The notes under the pieces: generated by a model
What the model saw: only the letters and a program-made list of their open reading frames with translations
What the model was told of the DNA's origin: nothing
Databases searched by the model: none
Translations under genes and position numbers: made by a program
NCBI GenBank assembly: GCA_036939975.1
Contig: JALLPB010000373.1
Coordinates: forward strand, 1 to 16,862
Direction of reading: 5' to 3'
Origin: Cyclostephanos tholiformis
Taxonomy: Eukaryota > Bacillariophyta > Thalassiosirophyceae > Thalassiosirales > Thalassiosiraceae
DNA length: 16,862 bases
Shown: piece by piece, positions 8,362 to 16,862 of the stretch
How the letters are laid out: each line of letters begins with the position of its first letter
How positions within the stretch are numbered: position 1 is the first letter of the stretch

Positions 8362-9804
8362 TTAAAGACCATATGGTATTTTCCGTCGCATGTTATAACT
8401 GTCGGCGTGCTCCTCTAGAAATTCTATTAAATTTTGCGTAGGAGGTGATGCTGACTGCTCCCAGTAATTAGCGAGAAGTTGAAAAAAATTACGCTGCATT
8501 TTTTGATTCGCCTCGTCGTCGTCTATTATATGGTATGAATCGTCGCCTAGCCTTGGATCGTCTACAGCAATCTTTGTACCTCCATCTGATTCGTGATTCC
8601 TATTCTCATTCACACATGCTGTAACAGTCCCAGATATTGCACGAGGGTGCAGTGCATTCCCTCGAAACTGGTCCGGACACTTTTCTGGAGAATCATCCAG
8701 CAAAATCGTGTTGGTTTCGTCCCACAGTGGATAGGCAGACCATACTTTGGATAAGGATTTGATGGCAGTGAGATTATCATGGTCGTTGGTTGGCGTAGAT
8801 CTCGATTCATGGCTGTCAGTAGCTTCTTGTATATTTTCTGCCTCGCCAAAAGATCGATTATTGTGTGCATTCAACCGTGACGCCATCAGGCCCTCTGTGA
8901 TGGGAAGCGATTCGTGAAGGATGTGAATGGCGTCATTGGATGTAGTACGCCGATTATGGTGTGCGCTCGCTCCATCGCCACCACTGACACTGTCCGAACC
9001 ACAGCTTTTGACCAGACAGCAAAAATTGCGATGCCATGTAAATAGCAAACGCTCCCTTACCTCCTCGGGGAATAATGCTTGAACTAATAATTTAGCCGTC
9101 TTGCGAGTGGCACTTGTCCATACCGCAAGGCAGAAATTTTCGTGTAGCAAAGTCAAGAATTCATGTAGATCTGACCTCGGAATTACATCAGTATTCGAAA
9201 TGTTTCCACAAGATGGTCGGAAGATGGATGAGTTCGACGCTGCTGTAGCATTATTTGTCCGACGAATACGATGGCACAAAATTCCATTGAGATCCAATAT
9301 TATAAGAGGTTTGACATGAACGATGGATCGTGGGTGAGGCGTTGAGAGTGAAACTGATGTTGACATGCTTTGAGTGAATTTATTTTGCGTTAGCGATGAG
9401 GATAGATGATGAAATGTGGTGGAAGTAACCCTCATAGATTGTATCATAGGTGTATCCTCTTCAATCGCACGCATACGAATCTCCTTTTTCCTGCGTTTCT
9501 TTTCTTTTCGACGTTGCAGTCTATTGTCACCATGTAGTAGCGAGTCGGTTGTTGGCGTGTTTTGCGCTGATTCGCCTGCGATTGTTGTTGAACTTAGTTT
9601 TGCAGTTGTTGGCAACAGTGGAGCGCTCTGATGTGAATCTCCAGCATCAATATGATAAACCCTAACGCAATCGTTGGACTTGGTGCGAGCAATAACGTCA
9701 GCGGCGCATCTCAGATAGCAGCAGCTAATGCTACAGGTGCTGATTACACCATCATCGATGGCGAGGCACCCTCGATCATTCACCAAACCCGATCGTTTGT
9801 TCAT
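8362..9804 (-). CDS. FCP1/NIF-like HAD-superfamily protein (phosphatase or pseudophosphatase)
   Basis: Predicted 480-residue single-exon protein. The start is well supported: AACAATG context and an in-frame stop four codons upstream. Residues 1-160 are Ser/Thr rich with a strongly basic cluster at about 98-112 (RRKEKKRRKKEIRMR), possibly a nuclear signal. The FCP1-like (NLI-interacting factor) catalytic region starts at about 165: motif I is LIILDLNGIL (Asp171, Asn173), motif II is VWTSATRKTA (228-237), and motif III is ILLDDSPEKC (367-376), with Lys349 or Lys353 upstream as the likely conserved lysine. A polar insertion of about 75 residues lies between motifs II and III. Canonical members have DxDGT in motif I, where the first Asp is the nucleophile and the second the acid/base. 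Here the second position is Asn, as I recall for a plant/algal subgroup, so activity is doubtful. Family members dephosphorylate Ser/Thr, for example on the RNA polymerase II tail; the substrate here is unknown. Confidence 0.82.
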   Translation of the reverse strand: MNKRSGLVNDRGCLAIDDGVISTCSISCCYLRCAADVIARTKSNDCVRVYHIDAGDSHQSAPLLPTTAKLSSTTIAGESAQNTPTTDSLLHGDNRLQRRKEKKRRKKEIRMRAIEEDTPMIQSMRVTSTTFHHLSSSLTQNKFTQSMSTSVSLSTPHPRSIVHVKPLIILDLNGILCHRIRRTNNATAASNSSIFRPSCGNISNTDVIPRSDLHEFLTLLHENFCLAVWTSATRKTAKLLVQALFPEEVRERLLFTWHRNFCCLVKSCGSDSVSGGDGASAHHNRRTTSNDAIHILHESLPITEGLMASRLNAHNNRSFGEAENIQEATDSHESRSTPTNDHDNLTAIKSLSKVWSAYPLWDETNTILLDDSPEKCPDQFRGNALHPRAISGTVTACVNENRNHESDGGTKIAVDDPRLGDDSYHIIDDDEANQKMQRNFFQLLANYWEQSASPPTQNLIEFLEEHADSYNMRRKIPYGL

Positions 9805-10086
9805 TGTTATTAGTTATCTCAGAAGGACACAAGTAGAAGATCCCAACTGCCTTCCTCGGCCGGCCCCGAAACAGAGCAAAATCGAGTGAATAATAGACGA
9901 ACGACTGCATCAATTTTCTTTTTAGTTTTGTATGCTGAGCACAAGCCAATCGCCTGGTCCGTCCGTCGTCCAACATGAAGGTGTCTCGCACACTGAAAGC
10001 AACTCTCCATCAACGCATTCCATCCATTCCGTCTAACTCTATCACTAAAACTGTTGCCATAATATTCATTATTTTGTCGCATCATC
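9805..10086. promoter_or_regulatory. Divergent intergenic region between FCP1-like and Acl4-like genes
   Basis: This 282-bp region between two outward-facing start codons must contain both 5' leaders and promoters. No gene-like open frame or clear TATA box was seen. An 8-bp GC palindrome (GGCCGGCC) lies at about 9859-9866; nothing else stands out. It is a candidate bidirectional promoter by position only. Confidence 0.4.
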
Positions 10087-11664
10087 ATGGCAGGAGGGAA
10101 AAAGAAAAAGTCGTCGAGTAACGCCAAGAAGAACAAGTCGCGCAGAAACCGTGACGGCGCTGGTAACGGCACTAACAATGAGGGCCAGAATGGGCCCATT
10201 CCCCTCGAGGACGTTTTGACCCAGGCAGAATCGGCGATGGAAATGTCCGACTTGGACACCGCGTTGCAATTATTTAGCTATGCATCGGGTGTGTTGAGAA
10301 CTCGGATTCGTGTGCCGAGTACCGCTACTAGCGACGGCGCCGGCGATGGTACCAATATTGCGCATGACAATGATCGGGACAAAACGACATTATCCGCCGT
10401 ATTGGGGAAAATGGGCGAGATCAAAGCATCGAATGGCGATGTTGAAGGTGCTCGGTCTGATTTCCTGGATGCCATCGAGTTATTGGATCCTAACTCACAA
10501 ACGGCATTGTCGATGGGCAATATCGGAGGTGATAAAATGGCAGTAGACGAGGGGAGTTGTACTCTCGATGTCGCACAATCTTGTGAAAGAATTGCTGGTT
10601 TGTATTTATATCTTGGACAATTATGTTCGGGTATGGAAGCACTGAAATCGTTTCGTACGGGCGTTTGTGAACTGGAACGAGCTGCTCGTATCCTCAAAGG
10701 TATTTCTGCTGCATCGTCTGCAGACGGAGCAAATATCTTGGCGGTGGTGGGGTCTGACGAGCTGGACACGGTCTGTGTGGGGCGGTATCTTGTTGAAACA
10801 AGGTGATTATATGCCTTATTAAAGTTATCAGCCCATGCATTTTCTGATATCCATATTGCATTGCTGTCGAATTTCCACAGGAGACAACTTTGTGCGGCTT
10901 ATTGCTCAATTGCTGAACTCTACCTCACCGATCTTTGTGACGAACCCGACGCAGAGTCTTCGTGTGAGGCGGTGCTAACATCGGCACTTGCAATAGACGA
11001 TGCTTCGTCTAGCGATTATCATTGTGAAGGCGGAAATAGCGCAGATGGTCACATAGGCCCGCCTCTACCGGATGCGTTGCAAACCATGGCAAACTTCCGT
11101 CTGAGCCAATCGAGAGTTCCAGAGGCACTGGAGTGTATATTGAAGGCGTACGATAGAATGAAGGTGGGCTGTGAGGCTATGTCGGCGTTAGTGGGGTTGG
11201 CCAATACTGATACTGAACAGCTTGAGGAAAAATCTTGTGAATTTGTAGACGTTGAAGCTGCATCCTCACTCCCCGAATACCACTTCCGCTGTCAGACGGC
11301 AAAAATCATGTTAGAATGTGCATCATTGATAAAAAATTTTGATTCTTATTCGCTTGAGACGAGCAATCAATGTGTTGAATCGGCAATCCAAGTGTTGGGT
11401 AGCCTTTTGGCCGAGGACGATGAAGTAATTGAAGTTTGGTATTTACTTGGATGTGCGTTCATGGCTTGCACGCCGTCCAATTTGGATTCAGCTAATCACT
11501 ATTTGGAGACTGCCTTATCAATGTTGACCAAGGTGAAACAAGATTTAGAAAACTCGATTGGCGACAGTGATGATGATGAAAATGAGTTGGAGGCCATTGA
11601 ATGCCAGATAATCGAAGTGAAGAAAAAACTTGGAACTTATAACGAAGATACGATGGATGATTGA
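10087..11664 (+). CDS. TPR protein, Acl4-like (ribosomal protein L4 assembly chaperone family)
   Basis: Two exons: 10087..10802 and 10881..11664, with a 78-bp intron (GTGATT...CCACAG) joined in phase 2 (AG|G, Arg239) to give 499 residues. The N-terminus is Lys/Ser/Arg rich (MAGGKKKKSSSNAKKNKSRR), which could aid nuclear import. Helical TPR-like repeats run through the rest: about 40-70, 103-135, 160-205, a conserved block at about 244-275 (SIAELYLTDLCDEPDAESSC), 298-330 (PDALQTMANFRLSQSRVPEA), and 390-450 (LLAEDDEVIEVWYLLGCAFM). The C-terminus is acidic (DSDDDENE). The IAE-x-YLTDLCDEPDAE block is what I recognise in Acl4-like eukaryotic TPR proteins. Yeast Acl4 binds newly made Rpl4 and escorts it to pre-60S particles; this role is inferred, not shown. 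The ATG has A at -3 and G at +4. Convergent with the Ski2 gene, 65 bp between stop codons. Confidence 0.82.
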
Positions 11665-11729
11665 CAACTCTTTTATCGTTTAATTCGGATAAAAAAGCCA
11701 AATCATTTTCCGGATCAGTCATACGATAT

Positions 11730-14700
11730 CTAATTGACATAAAGACTAGATGCAAAAACGATATCTCTTTTGATAGCCTCACTCGCAGCTTCCATCTTTC
11801 GATAGAGAGTGGGGTTTCCTACTACTCGAGCACAATTGCGAACCTCTCGACAAAGTTCATCTAACCGAGTGATGCACCTAACGATGGAGCCCTCTTGTAC
11901 ATCTGTCAATTCACAGATTGAACTAAAGGGAACACCACATGCCCACTCATAAACGACATGGACCAGACCCATTTTAAGCATGCTCGTACAGTACTCAAGC
12001 GGATCCACGGGCAACCCAAAATCTTTTTGCCTTTGGCCCAAGTTAACGACGATAGCTTTCATCCTTTCGCAGCTAGAAATGAGCCTCTCTGGGAGGTCAG
12101 AACCTATGTCGTCATCTGTCTTTTCTTGGAATAACAGAGCACTCAGCAGTGCTACTATCTCCGGTGGTTCAAGCTCATTAAGCATCCCCCCAAACACCAT
12201 TTCAGTTACGATGAGACCCTCACATGTATTCACTTCGCATGCCACACGACCTTTTAGACAAACTGTATCGTTTTCATCAACATAGCCAAGTGATTGTAAC
12301 ATAGCCTTTCGCATCTCGAAGTCCGGAAATAATTGAAGAGATTCATTTGATAACAAATGACGAAGAATCTTGACTCTGGATCTCAACGTTTCTTTCCTAT
12401 CAACTATTACGTAGTGACTTTCAAGACTGGGATGATAATGTGATCGAAATTGTCTCGTAAAGGCAACGTCATGTTGCAGCCTATCAAAAGCAGACCCGAA
12501 CTCTATTGCGCTATTAGCTTGATGCATGTTCTTTGCGCAGTCTCGTAAATCCAACAAAGAAAGTCCAGAATCCAACTCCGCCTTTTCTGCGTTAACGAGA
12601 TACGACATTGCATCATCAACTAGCTGTGCTCCTTGAGACAGACCAACGCCTTTACTTTGCGATAAAGTCTCTCCCTTCTTGCCGCGGGCTATCATCCCTG
12701 CAAAAGGATTGTCATCGTTGATACCAACGTGCCGATCTTTCATCGTTTTGGTACCCGCAAAAGGATTTCCAAAGGCTGGCAATTCACGAGTGTTCTTTGA
12801 AGCGTCTTCTCTATAGAAAACTTTTGAGTCAATCTTATATTTCAAGGCCGAAACAAGAAATATCTCGTCTAGAGTAAGTGCATGGACGGCAAATGATCGA
12901 CCTTGGCTTTCACCAACATAATTTAGAGTGCCAAAGTTCGCCTCCTTTTTATTAGCACCATCTGATGAGTGAGTGAAGCTTTGCGGTAGCAATACCATGC
13001 AAATGCATACTAAATCGTCATTGCCGCTGGTGTTAGATGATACATCTGGAGGTTTTAATACAAGTGCGGGCGTGCGTACATATTTATGCTTGCGAGCTGA
13101 AGTGACAAGAATAATGCGCCCCGTCACGAGTGCGCCGCCGCCCGTTCCGCCGGAAGGGAGGATATATGTCAGTAACTTCTTGCTCAATGACAGAACATTT
13201 CTGCACGCGAAAAAATATTCCTCCACGTCTTCACACCCGACGCGAGTGTCTGCATTGTGTTTGAATTCTTCATCTAACTTCAAAAGAGTCTTGGTGCCAC
13301 GGGCTAGAAACTTTGGGTATTCGTTCGTTGTCAGCGCACGTTGAGTTGCTTGAGGTTACAAAAAAAGGAATATGAGGTCAGGTTATCAATGTCGAGTAAA
13401 GTCCACAATATGAAGAGAAGATTCAATCGATACTCACCAAACTCGCTGAAAGATCTCTTTATCATACCTTCAACGGACATATCCTCAACTCTCAATAGAT
13501 TCAAAATCATCGTGTATGTGAGTCGAAATTGTGATTGAAGCTTGGTACTGGATCCCGTAAGCATGTTTCTAAGCAAAGTCTGTGGCGGTGGTGTGTCGCC
13601 AAAGCAGCACAAGATGACTGTCCCCACCTTATCAAGGCCCCTTCGCCCGGCTCTCCCGGCCATTTGCGTATATTCTCCGGGTTGGAGCTCTCTAAACTGT
13701 GCGCCATCGTGCTTTCGAATGCCCGCGAACACGACGCTCCTAGCGGGCATGTTGACTTTTCACAGAAAATCAAGTGTGAATGGGATGACAACAATAATGG
13801 ATTCAATGATGAATTACGCACTCACCGCCCATCGCAAACGTTTCAGTCGCGAATAATATTTTTATCAGGTTTCGGGAGAAGAGGATTTCGACCATCTCTT
13901 TCAAGATAGGAAGCAAACCACCATGGTGAACCCCAATACCGCGCTTCACCATTTCAACTGTCTTTACCACCTGCGGAAGGCATTGGTCGTTCGGAGTCAA
14001 GCGAGCGACCGTCTGGATTGCAAATGACTGGACGAGGTTCCTTTCGGCCGCAGTGTTCAAATCTAGAGATCGTAGCATATCAGCGGTCTCTTCACATTTT
14101 TTCTTGGAGAATGAGAAGGTAACGGTTGGCGTCATCTCCTCCCGTTCCAAGAATCTGACTAGAGATATCCACTCCTGCTTACCTCCCTGCTGTTGCCAAG
14201 ATGACATTTTCGAGCCAGTTGTTGGCCTGCTCACTACCGCCGGCGGCTTTCGACCATTACTAGAACCCTTACTTCCTCCCTTCTCGACCTTTTTCTCCGC
14301 GGAAATGCGAGCCGCTGTGGGAAGTAGCGCCATCGTCGCCTCGACATATCCGCTCGGATTGAAACCCTGTCTCCCCTCCATTATATTGTGCAATTTGTTG
14401 CCTGCCCAGAGATGATGAGATAGGGGAACTAATTGGTAGAGGAAAGATGATGGGTGAGATTAAGAGGAGATAATTGACGATGCAGCATCTTTTCTCAGCA
14501 CGAATTTCAACTTCATTGAAAGGACATACCTGGCCGATAGTTGGTAGTGATGACGTGAACCCGTTTACGCTTGGTCCGGCCTATCCACTCGGAGAACTCT
14601 ATTGTATTGGGAGTGGTTGCGGATAGGAAAATTAGGTTGACATAGTCTGGCAGCATGATTATAACTTCCTCCCATACAACCCCACGCTCGGAGTCATTGA

Positions 14701-16608
14701 TGTAGTGCACCTCATCGAATATCACTATTGAAAGCAGGAGGATAAGTTAAGCCAGAACATTGAGCGAAAGCAAATTTTGCTTTCAAAAATAAAACAGGGA
14801 AGCTCACCCCACTCAATGTCCCGTATCAAATCCGCCCCACGATACAACATGCTCCTTAAAATCTCAGTAGTCATGATCAAGCAGCTACCATCCGCGCCTA
14901 TCTGCATGTCGCCCGTTATCAAACCCACATCATCGCCGAATTTGTTCCGAAAATCACGATACTTCTGGTTGCTAAGCGCCTTAATTGGGGATGTGTATAC
15001 ACATCTCGTGCAGTGCTTCATTGCCAAGGCTATTGCATACTCCGCACACACAGTCTTACCCGCTGACGTGTGTGCCGCGACGAAGACGCATTCCGAACGC
15101 TCGAGTCGTAGCACTGCCTGCTTTTGGAAATCATCGAGCTCGAACGGAAACGTCAGGGCGGGATTGGGAAGGAGTGCGTGAAAGTCGGAATTCGACGATA
15201 TCGGTATGTAGTCGGTGACTGCCCACGACTTGCGTGTCTTAGAATCATTCTTGGAGGTTGTTCCGCCGCCGGACGACACGGGAGGGTGGATCGAAACGAC
15301 GGCGGACGTCGACGATGAGGACGATTTCGGTTGTTCCAATGACAGTAGTTCGAACAGGAGGGCGTCGACATCGTCGATGGGGGATTGGGGCACCGGCGTT
15401 GATGCGGGCAATGAGCAGTGCGCCGTCATGTCCTTGGCCTTTCGAATTACGTCGGATTCGTCCTTCCCCCCTTCGCCATCACCCTGGCCATCGTCGTCGT
15501 CGTCACTCCCGTCATCGCTCTCGCTTTCGCTGCTGCTGTCGCCGAAGAGCGAATCATCGTCGAAGTAACTTCTATTCCACGTAGTCCCCGCATCGGGACG
15601 GGTGGAGGCGAGGGGGAGCCGGGCGGAGACGGCGGCGGTACTAACCGCCCCCCCCCCCTCGACGTCCACCGTCCCCGTCGTTGCGTCCGCGTCGGCACTA
15701 CTCATCGATCGGCGGGGATCATCTCCATCGTCGTCGAATACGTCCTCGTATCGCAGGCCCACGGAAAACGAAACCCCCGGGGGCGCCGTGATCAGTATCC
15801 CCTCCTCCATCGCCCTCCTCGAACCGATGGTCAAAGCCCGTCGAGCGTTCCTCGTGGCCTCCTCCGAAAGGAATGGATTTCGCTCGACGTTCTCCTTCTT
15901 CACGTCGACATCGTCGTAACCGTCGTCGTGATTTCCGTACCTCTCCTCATTGTCATCCATGCCCCCGGGTTTGAACGGTCGACGTACGCCAATTCTTCCC
16001 CTCGTATACTCGACCAATTTGGACGATAGGTTCCCGCCGAGGGGACGCCCTCGAGGATCGTCCTTGTTGCTTCTCCCCCCCCCTCCTTCTATCGCAACGC
16101 CGTCCCGACCGGACGTCGTCCCGATCAGCGAATGAGCCCACACCTCCACCAGCTCGTCGCCATCGTCTTCATCTCCACCACCAACACAACCGCCACCGCC
16201 CCGCGATGATAGGACCCTCGCGCCGGGCGGCAGCCTCGTCCTCGGCATGATCGTCGTGAGTGGCGGGCGGTACCTCGGCGGCTGGAATAGGCTCGACGGC
16301 ACATCCCTGTGCCAAACCTGCTCCACCTCGGATGACCTCGACGGTATGACGCCGAGACAGGCCAATGCATCCTCGACCGCGAGCAGCGCCGCGTCGGCGG
16401 GGTCGTCGCCGAGGCCGACATCTAGGCGACTATCGTTTTCGTCGTCGTCGTCGTTTCGGCCGCTTGGCGGCGGGAGCGAGATGCTGGCGCCGGCGGACGA
16501 TAGGGCCGATTCGATAACGCCGCTCGTTGACATTGACAGGAGTTCGCCAAGGGTCTTGGACTCGGCGGCGCTTGTCCCATCCTCGCGGATCGTTCTCGGC
16601 GACGTCAT
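11730..16608 (-). CDS. Ski2-type DEVH-box RNA helicase, five exons, complete
   Basis: Exons: 16608..14808, 14724..14530, 14428..13826, 13755..13438 and 13348..11730; introns 83, 101, 70 and 89 bp, all phase 1, giving 1511 residues. Ski2 is the helicase of the Ski complex, feeding mRNA 3'-5' into the cytoplasmic exosome for decay and surveillance. Helicase motifs in order: Q-like [11 protein letters not shown] (490-499), Walker A AHTSAGKT (512-519), DEVH (604-607, created by joining exons 1 and 2), SAT (635-637), FATETFAMG then VNMPAR across the exon 3/4 join (about 858-872), and [10 protein letters not shown] (897-906). The [14 protein letters not shown] and MIKRSFSEF segments and the C-terminal end [11 protein letters not shown] fit Ski2 rather than Mtr4. 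Exon 5 holds the insertion (arch) region and helical C-terminal domain. Residues 1-470 are GC-rich, acidic and low complexity, with only patches resembling the Ski2 N-terminus. Length exceeds the roughly 1250 of animal and yeast Ski2, mostly from this N-terminus. The start ATG has A at -3. Confidence 0.93.
14766..14784. repeat. Perfect 9-bp inverted repeat inside Ski2 intron 1
   Basis: GAAAGCAAA - T - TTTGCTTTC on the plus strand, within the 83-bp first intron of the Ski2 gene (14807..14725). The single-base spacer makes it an almost perfect palindrome. In RNA such a short spacer would force a loop of several bases and leave a stem of roughly seven pairs. It lies between donor and branch region. 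Its function, if any, is unknown. Confidence 0.7.
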
Positions 16609-16862
16609 CGTTTGTGCTCCTCTTTGCCACTGCCTCTCTCTCTAGTCCTATCGTATATGGTGTACTCTACCTACCTAGAGGCAGCTCCTCGAGAAAGAAG
16701 TACCTACCAGACTTAATCATAAGTCCGGACGTAATGCCCCTAACTTTTGCAAAAATAATGGGGTAATGACCAATGTTCCAAGTGCAATTGAGTGGTCTTA
16801 GAGGCTACGCAGCGCAAATCTTTGCGCTTTATGAACGGCGCAAGCCTTTATTTGCGCAAATA
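16609..16862. promoter_or_regulatory. Upstream region of the Ski2 gene, to the right edge
   Basis: This 254-bp stretch precedes the Ski2 start codon. It contains a CT repeat just upstream of the ATG (about 16634-16642), the 11-mer TACCTACCTAG at 16668-16678 that also occurs in the PRA1/DUF1499 intergenic region, another TACCTACC at 16701-16708, and GCGCAAA/TTTGCGC inverted motifs near the edge. No gene-like open frame was recognised. Whether another gene or a repeat begins beyond the edge cannot be seen. Confidence 0.45.
16811..16857. repeat. GCGCAAA/TTTGCGC inverted repeats at right edge
   Basis: A near-perfect palindrome AGCGCAAA-TC-TTTGCGCT spans 16811-16828. A second inverted pair follows: GCGCAA at 16838-16843 and TTGCGC at 16852-16857, so the same heptamer or hexamer core appears four times in 47 bp in alternating orientation. 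It could be a clustered factor site, a hairpin-forming element or the end of a repeat cut by the window edge. Confidence 0.65.

Noticed and set aside
13535..13909. Overlapping plus-strand open frames across Ski2 exon 4 and intron 3
   Set aside because: They overlap strongly conserved helicase motifs on the minus strand, including the [10 protein letters not shown] block.
13349..14807. Introner-like or transposon-derived introns in Ski2
   Set aside because: The four introns show no mutual similarity beyond splice sites and no target-site duplications were evident.
15418..16029. 203-codon plus-strand open frame opposite Ski2 exon 1
   Set aside because: Long open frames on the opposite strand are expected in GC-rich, low-complexity sequence; the product is Arg/Val/Pro noise.

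Overview
The window looks like nuclear DNA of a diatom, or at least a photosynthetic stramenopile. The reasons: nine short GT-AG introns of 70 to 101 bp that each restore a conserved reading frame; two proteins with presequences resembling the ER-signal-plus-transit-peptide type used for complex plastids; an HMG-box protein with a long insertion in the box, a layout I associate with a diatom-expanded family; and typical eukaryotic genes (Ski2 helicase, PRA1, FCP1-like HAD protein, Acl4-like TPR chaperone). No prokaryotic operon, rRNA, tRNA, CRISPR array or recognisable transposon was seen. The assignment rests on family recognition by eye, not on a search.

Layout, left to right: an ankyrin-repeat protein (+, 347..1945); an HMG-box protein (-, 2121..3746); a predicted plastid protein with an EF-hand pair between two DUF760-like segments (+, 4299..5897); a PRA1-family membrane protein with one intron (-, 6069..6946); a DUF1499 protein with a plastid and probable lumen presequence and three introns (+, 7276..8309); an FCP1/NIF-like HAD protein (-, 8362..9804); an Acl4-like TPR protein with one intron (+, 10087..11664); and a complete five-exon Ski2-type DEVH helicase of 1511 residues (-, 11730..16608).

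The eight genes alternate strictly in strand (+ - + - + - + -). This gives four tight convergent junctions (175, 171, 52 and 65 bp between stop codons) and three divergent intergenic regions (552, 329 and 282 bp between start codons) that may act as bidirectional promoters.

The genes do not form one pathway. Two relate to RNA and ribosome biology (Ski2 in cytoplasmic 3'-5' mRNA decay; Acl4-like in ribosomal protein L4 assembly), two are predicted plastid proteins (DUF760/EF-hand, DUF1499), one acts in membrane trafficking (PRA1), one in chromatin or transcription (HMG), and two are signalling or scaffold-like (FCP1-like, ankyrin). I found no convincing new multi-gene system. The best leads are the calcium-binding DUF760 architecture, the Asn substitution in the FCP1-like catalytic motif, the strict strand alternation and short palindromes in promoter regions.
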